The position numbers were made by a program, and so were the translations under genes. Under the pieces are notes generated by a model, which saw only the letters and a program-made list of their open reading frames with translations, was not told the DNA's origin and searched no databases. From positions 1 through 9,053 of the forward strand of contig CAIUHB010000251.1 in the NCBI GenBank assembly GCA_903898855.1: a stretch of 9,053 nucleotides of DNA, in the 5' to 3' direction. Shown here in pieces: positions 5,992-9,053 of this stretch. The stretch comes from an uncultured Actinomycetes bacterium (GTDB taxonomy: Bacteria; Actinomycetota; Actinomycetes; Nanopelagicales; Nanopelagicaceae). Position 1 is the stretch's first letter. Each line of letters opens with the position of its first letter.

Positions 5992-6777
5992 TTAGATCCC
6001 TCGTGGCCGAAGAAATTCTTCTGCCAACCGAGCGAGCCAGTCCATCGTGAATGCGACGATGACTGTCAACATTCCCCCGGTTAGCAAGACAATTTGTCGG
6101 TTTAACTTAAGACCCGGAATGATCAACATTCCGAGCCCTCCACCATTAACGAAGACACCAAAGGTGGCAACGCCAACGGTAAGAATCAGTGTGGTGCGGA
6201 TACCAGCCAAGATGACTGGCACGGCGAGTGGAATTTCGATCTTCCATAGCGCCTGACGTGGAGTCATTCCCATTCCCATGGCGGACTCAACGACAAAGGG
6301 GTCAATCTCTTGGAGGCCAACCACGGTGTTGCGCAGAATAGGCAAAATTCCGAAGGCGGCGAAGGTAAAGATGGCAATTGGCTTACCAAAGCCAAAGAGG
6401 ATGCCCGAGATAATCAGAATTCCAATAGCCGGGAATGCCTGTCCAACGTTGGCAATTAATAGCACGAGCGGTGTGAGGCGCTTTGCCTTTGGACGAGTCA
6501 AGAGAATTCCAGCTGGAATAGCAATAGCAATAATGATTGCAGCTGAGGCGAAGGAGAGAATCAAGTGATCCTTGATTGCCTGCGAGATAAATGGCCAGTT
6601 AATGGTGACCTTCTCGATTGCATCTAGCTTGTGGTTCTTGATGTAGATAAGCATGAGCGAGAGCACAACCAGAATAAGAACTGGTTGAACAAGTAGGGAT
6701 CTGTTGCGCTTAAAGATTAAGCGAGCAGATGGTGAGAAGAGTGAACCTCTCGTGACTCCCTTTGTCGATGCGGCCAT
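5992..6777 (-). CDS. Quaternary amine ABC transporter permease (second)
   Basis: This 261-residue integral membrane protein has about six hydrophobic segments, the first near residues 28-46 (LLVQPVLILVVLSLMLIYI). The cytoplasmic coupling loop of binding-protein-dependent permeases is seen at 164-190 (ESAMGMGMTPRQALWKIEIPLAVPVIL). QAFPAIGILIISGIL and ILRNTVVGLQEIDP are typical of the OpuCB/CD, YehW/YehY branch. It pairs with the other permease (7748-8416) to form the membrane channel driven by the ATPase at 6781-7755. It has a polar N-terminal tail of about 25 residues that the partner lacks. The ATG at 6777 follows the ATPase stop after only three bases, which read as a second TAA, so translation is coupled. 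Confidence 0.93.
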   Translation of the reverse strand: MAASTKGVTRGSLFSPSARLIFKRNRSLLVQPVLILVVLSLMLIYIKNHKLDAIEKVTINWPFISQAIKDHLILSFASAAIIIAIAIPAGILLTRPKAKRLTPLVLLIANVGQAFPAIGILIISGILFGFGKPIAIFTFAAFGILPILRNTVVGLQEIDPFVVESAMGMGMTPRQALWKIEIPLAVPVILAGIRTTLILTVGVATFGVFVNGGGLGMLIIPGLKLNRQIVLLTGGMLTVIVAFTMDWLARLAEEFLRPRGI

Positions 6778-6780
6778 TTA

Positions 6781-7755
6781 TTAAGCGACCTTCGACCGTG
6801 CGTGTGTGATGGCTTCTTGGAGGGAAGCGAATGTGAGGTGACCCTTATCGTCGACATTGACCGCGGTTGCACCGCCAATGAATTTCTCCATCGCTTCGCG
6901 AAGTGTGGCGTTAACCGAAAGTGTTGGACCTTCGGCCTTGCCAGGAAGAAGTTCAACTGTTCCGAGTGACACCAGCGCCAACATACGAACGCTTGCTGCT
7001 TCACCAACAAAACTCTTCACCTTGTCAGTTGCTGGATTGGAGAGAATCTCTAGTGGGGTGCCGTATTGCTCAACATGTGATTGTTCAGAGAGAACAGCGA
7101 TGCGATCACCAAGTAGAAGCGCTTCTTCAAAGTCGTGTGTAACAAAGACAACGGTCTTCTTCAATTCACGTTGTAGAGCGCGGAACTCTTTTTGCAGACG
7201 AACGCGAGTGATTGGGTCAGTTGCGCCGAATGGTTCATCCATAAGTAGTACGGATGGATCGGCTGCCAATGCGCGTGCAACGCCGACGCGTTGCTGTTGT
7301 CCGCCAGAGAGTTGCTTTGGATAACGATCGCGATATTCATTTGGATCCAAGCCGACAAGAGTCAATAGCTCATCTACGCGGGCACGAATCCGAGCCTTAT
7401 CCCAGCCAAGCAGTTGTGGGACCGTGGCAACGTTTGAACCAATAGTGAGGTGTGGGAAGAGGCCAATTTGCTGAATAACATAGCCAATATTGCGACGTAG
7501 TTCGTGCGCAGGAGTGTGGGTTACATCTTTGCCACCGATCAAGATTGCACCTGATGTTGGCTCAATAATTCGGTTAATCATCTTCATGGTGGTGGTCTTA
7601 CCGCAACCTGAAGGACCAACGAAGACGACGAGCTCGCCTGCTGGGATAACGAGGTTAAATTCCTTAACCGCATCCTTACTTTGATTTGGATATCGCTTAG
7701 TTAATTTCTCCAAGCGAATCTCTTGTCCAGGTGTGGATGAATGTGAATTAGCCAA
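6781..7755 (-). CDS. Quaternary amine ABC transporter ATP-binding protein (OpuCA/ProV-like)
   Basis: With a TTG start at 7755 the protein has 324 residues. It shows Walker A GPSGCGKT (47-54), Q-loop QQIG (95-98), signature LSGGQ (149-153), Walker B VLLMDEP (169-175), D-loop GATDPITR and the switch His207 in VTHDF. After the ATPase domain a tail of about 75 residues (ASVRMLALVSLG...LREAMEKFIGGATAVNVDDKGHLTFASLQEAI) resembles the CBS-like regulatory region of OpuCA proteins, but only about one CBS unit is present. It energises import by the two flanking permeases. The TTG is chosen because AAGGGG (7763-7768) lies seven bases upstream and it overlaps the permease stop by only eight bases. The next ATG upstream, at 7824, would overlap the permease by 77 bases and add a tail with no family resemblance. 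Confidence 0.94.
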   Translation of the reverse strand: MANSHSSTPGQEIRLEKLTKRYPNQSKDAVKEFNLVIPAGELVVFVGPSGCGKTTTMKMINRIIEPTSGAILIGGKDVTHTPAHELRRNIGYVIQQIGLFPHLTIGSNVATVPQLLGWDKARIRARVDELLTLVGLDPNEYRDRYPKQLSGGQQQRVGVARALAADPSVLLMDEPFGATDPITRVRLQKEFRALQRELKKTVVFVTHDFEEALLLGDRIAVLSEQSHVEQYGTPLEILSNPATDKVKSFVGEAASVRMLALVSLGTVELLPGKAEGPTLSVNATLREAMEKFIGGATAVNVDDKGHLTFASLQEAITHARSKVA

Positions 7756-8416
7756 TTCGTAGCCCCTTCGGTGTTGTAATTCGCTTAAGTCCAACAAACC
7801 CCGCATCAAAGAGCAGAGCAACAACCGTGATACCTAGAGATCCAACAAGTGTTTTATTCATTGAGTTAAATGAACCTAGTTCGGCAAGTCCGCTAAATAC
7901 ATAATCGCCAAGTCCAGGACCGCCGACATATGCAGCAATCGTGGAGAGACCAAAGACCAACATGCAAGAGACGCGAATTCCAACAATGATTACTGGCCAA
8001 GCAAGTGGGAATTGAATTTTGCGAAGAACTGTTAAGCGACGCATTCCCATTGCCGCAGCTGATTCCATGATTGCTGGATCAACCGAACGCAAGCCAACAA
8101 TGGTGTTGCGAACTACTGGCAACTGCCCATAGAGAACAAGTGCGATTGTCGCTGGGAGCCAACCCAAACCAAATGGTCCGATAAAGAAGACCAACATTGC
8201 TAGCGAAGGAATTGTGTAAACAACTGACCAGAAGCCGGTTACAGCTTCAACTAAGGTCGCGCGCTTCCAGACCAACATTCCGGTGAGAACTCCGGTAACG
8301 GTAACAATCGCCATAACAAGAAGGACGAGTTCGATCTGCGCGATGACCGCGAGCAGAATCTTCTCGTGCTGCAGGTTGATGAACTGCCACAACGTTGGGG
8401 GCTTAATGGTTACCAC
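7748..8416 (-). CDS. Quaternary amine ABC transporter permease (first gene of the operon)
   Basis: This 222-residue membrane protein has about five to six hydrophobic segments, the first at 19-49 (KILLAVIAQIELVLLVMAIVTVTGVLTGMLV). VYTIPSLAMLVFFIGPFGLG and VVRNTIVGLRSVDPAIMESAAAMGMRRLTVLRKIQFPLAWPV contain the coupling loop (about 118-143) of OpuCB/OpuCD-type permeases. At about 220 residues it has the normal length for this compact branch. The start taken is GTG at 8416. No Shine-Dalgarno precedes it, but a -10-like AACAAT ends eight bases upstream, so the message may be leaderless. An in-frame stop lies upstream, so the start cannot be much further out. It is the first gene after the divergent IclR regulator, and its end overlaps the ATPase start. 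Confidence 0.92.
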   Translation of the reverse strand: MVTIKPPTLWQFINLQHEKILLAVIAQIELVLLVMAIVTVTGVLTGMLVWKRATLVEAVTGFWSVVYTIPSLAMLVFFIGPFGLGWLPATIALVLYGQLPVVRNTIVGLRSVDPAIMESAAAMGMRRLTVLRKIQFPLAWPVIIVGIRVSCMLVFGLSTIAAYVGGPGLGDYVFSGLAELGSFNSMNKTLVGSLGITVVALLFDAGFVGLKRITTPKGLRIG

Positions 8417-8423
8417 GGGCTTG

Positions 8424-8453
8424 ATTGTTGACCTAGGGAAGTACTTGTTGCAA
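8424..8453 (-). promoter_or_regulatory. Candidate promoter of the importer operon
   Basis: On the minus strand TTGCAA (8453-8448) is followed by an 18-base spacer and AACAAT (8429-8424). The GTG of the permease begins eight bases later. The boxes match consensus only partly, but the spacing suits a sigma-70-type promoter whose transcript starts at the GTG. It overlaps the inner copy of the inverted repeat, so a regulator bound there would block it. Confidence 0.4.
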
Positions 8454-8486
8454 TAGGTGCGACAAGAATTGTACTATTTGCAACAA
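8445..8486. promoter_or_regulatory. Candidate IclR operator: inverted repeat TTGTTGCAA / TTGCAACAA
   Basis: TTGTTGCAA at 8445-8453 and its exact reverse complement TTGCAACAA at 8478-8486 are centred 33 bases apart, about three helical turns, in the space between the divergent regulator and transporter genes. The similarity extends outward on the inner side (AATAG versus CTATTT). The right arm reaches the A of the regulator's ATG. Position and symmetry suit autoregulation and control of the importer operon by the IclR protein. Confidence 0.6.
8448..8477 (+). promoter_or_regulatory. Candidate promoter of the IclR-family gene
   Basis: TTGCAA (8448-8453), an 18-base spacer and TACTAT (8472-8477) are followed eight bases later by the ATG at 8486. 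No Shine-Dalgarno is present, consistent with a leaderless transcript. The -35-like hexamer is the same self-complementary TTGCAA proposed for the opposite promoter. Confidence 0.45.
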
Positions 8487-9053
8487 TGGCAAAGTCACCC
8501 GCACCGCTGCGAAACTCAGGCCTCGAGCGCGACCTCGAGATCATCGAGGTAATCGCCGCTGCCTCCCCTGTCCCGCTGCGAAATGGCGAGGTGGCAGCCC
8601 AGACCGACCGAGATAAGTCCCAAACCTCCCGCGCAATCAATCGCCTCATCGACTCCGGAATGCTCCTTCGTTCTGGCCCAGGAGTAATAGTCGGCCCTCG
8701 CCTCTACGCCATTGCGCGCTATACCTTTGAAGCCCAACTCGTCACCATCGCACGCGGTGAGATGCACGGCCTGGTTCATAAGCTCGGTGAAACCGTTCAC
8801 CTCACAGTCCTGCAAGGTCTCAACGTTGTCACCATTCACTCTGAATCACCGGCGCATGGATTTCGCGCGCTCTCCTGGATGGGTGTAACCGCACCTTCTT
8901 ATATGACCTCATCTGGGCGAGTACTTCTTAGCGGCCTTGATGATGAACAACTTGCCCGGATCTATCCACTGAAGGAGAAGATTGAGGGAGCTCCCCCGCT
9001 CTGTCTTACACAGACTGGCCAAGAGTTGCTCGATGTTATTCAAAAGATCCGAA
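8486..9053 (+). CDS. IclR-family transcriptional regulator (3' end outside window)
   Basis: Translation from the ATG at 8486 stays open for 189 codons to the right edge. Residues about 14-65 form a winged helix-turn-helix of IclR type (LERDLEIIEVIAAA...EVAAQTDRDKSQTSRAINRLIDSGMLLRS). From about residue 80 the IclR effector-binding domain follows, with GETVHLTVLQGLNVVTIHSE and the characteristic PSYMTSSGRVLLSGLDDEQL segment. Full-length members have about 250 residues, so roughly 60 are missing. IclR proteins bind palindromic sites near their own promoters and respond to small carboxylates or aromatic acids. Being divergent from the importer operon, with an inverted repeat between, it is the likely local regulator. 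Its first 200 bases are visibly richer in C-ending codons (GCC, CTC, CGC, ATC) than the minus-strand genes. Confidence 0.93.
   Translation, partial: MAKSPAPLRNSGLERDLEIIEVIAAASPVPLRNGEVAAQTDRDKSQTSRAINRLIDSGMLLRSGPGVIVGPRLYAIARYTFEAQLVTIARGEMHGLVHKLGETVHLTVLQGLNVVTIHSESPAHGFRALSWMGVTAPSYMTSSGRVLLSGLDDEQLARIYPLKEKIEGAPPLCLTQTGQELLDVIQKIR

Noticed and set aside
5980..5992. AAACC-CTA-GGTTT as a terminator after the second permease
   Set aside because: Five base pairs without a following U-run is too weak, and the binding-protein gene downstream belongs to the same transporter.
6857..7324. A 155-codon open frame on the plus strand
   Set aside because: It lies opposite the ATPase gene, is Ser/Arg-rich with no recognisable domain, and mirrors the codon pattern of the real gene.
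8516..8839. A 107-codon open frame on the minus strand
   Set aside because: It is antisense to the IclR-family gene, which has clear DNA-binding and effector domains.

Overview
The window looks like a stretch of a free-living actinobacterial chromosome of moderate, slightly AT-leaning composition. Supporting signs are a mix of ATG, GTG and TTG starts, an apparently leaderless divergent promoter pair, and tight gene packing with 1- to 19-base gaps or overlaps. This would fit a streamlined lineage such as the freshwater acI actinobacteria. That placement is an inference from style; there is no rRNA or marker gene here.

Layout: nine genes run leftward on the minus strand from about 8416 to beyond base 1, and one regulator runs rightward from 8486 off the right edge. 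In transcription order the minus-strand genes are: permease (7748-8416), ATPase (6781-7755), permease (5992-6777) and substrate-binding protein (4964-5896) of an OpuC/OsmU-type quaternary-amine ABC importer; a formaldehyde-activating-enzyme (Fae) family protein (4461-4964); a mandelate-racemase-type enolase-superfamily enzyme (3352-4455); a PuuC/betaine-aldehyde-type aldehyde dehydrogenase (1854-3338); a 140-base AT-rich spacer containing a perfect 42-bp palindrome built from TAACTAGT units; a 3-hydroxyisobutyrate-dehydrogenase-family oxidoreductase (820-1713); and a DMT/EamA transporter cut by the left edge (1-800). The divergent gene is an IclR-family regulator. The 69-base space between it and the first permease holds a TTGTTGCAA/TTGCAACAA inverted repeat.

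Reading of the locus: it looks like one substrate-inducible catabolic unit. The ABC importer brings in a quaternary amine or similar small zwitterion, the enolase-type enzyme and the two dehydrogenases convert its carbon skeleton, and the IclR protein senses an intermediate. The Fae homologue is the odd partner. Its start overlaps the stop of the binding-protein gene by one base, which ties it to the importer and suggests either handling of an aldehyde released from the substrate or an unknown pterin-independent role. The substrate and the reaction order cannot be read from the sequence alone. No RNA genes, insertion sequences, CRISPR arrays or convincing intrinsic terminators were seen, and no stretch over 300 bases lacks a gene.
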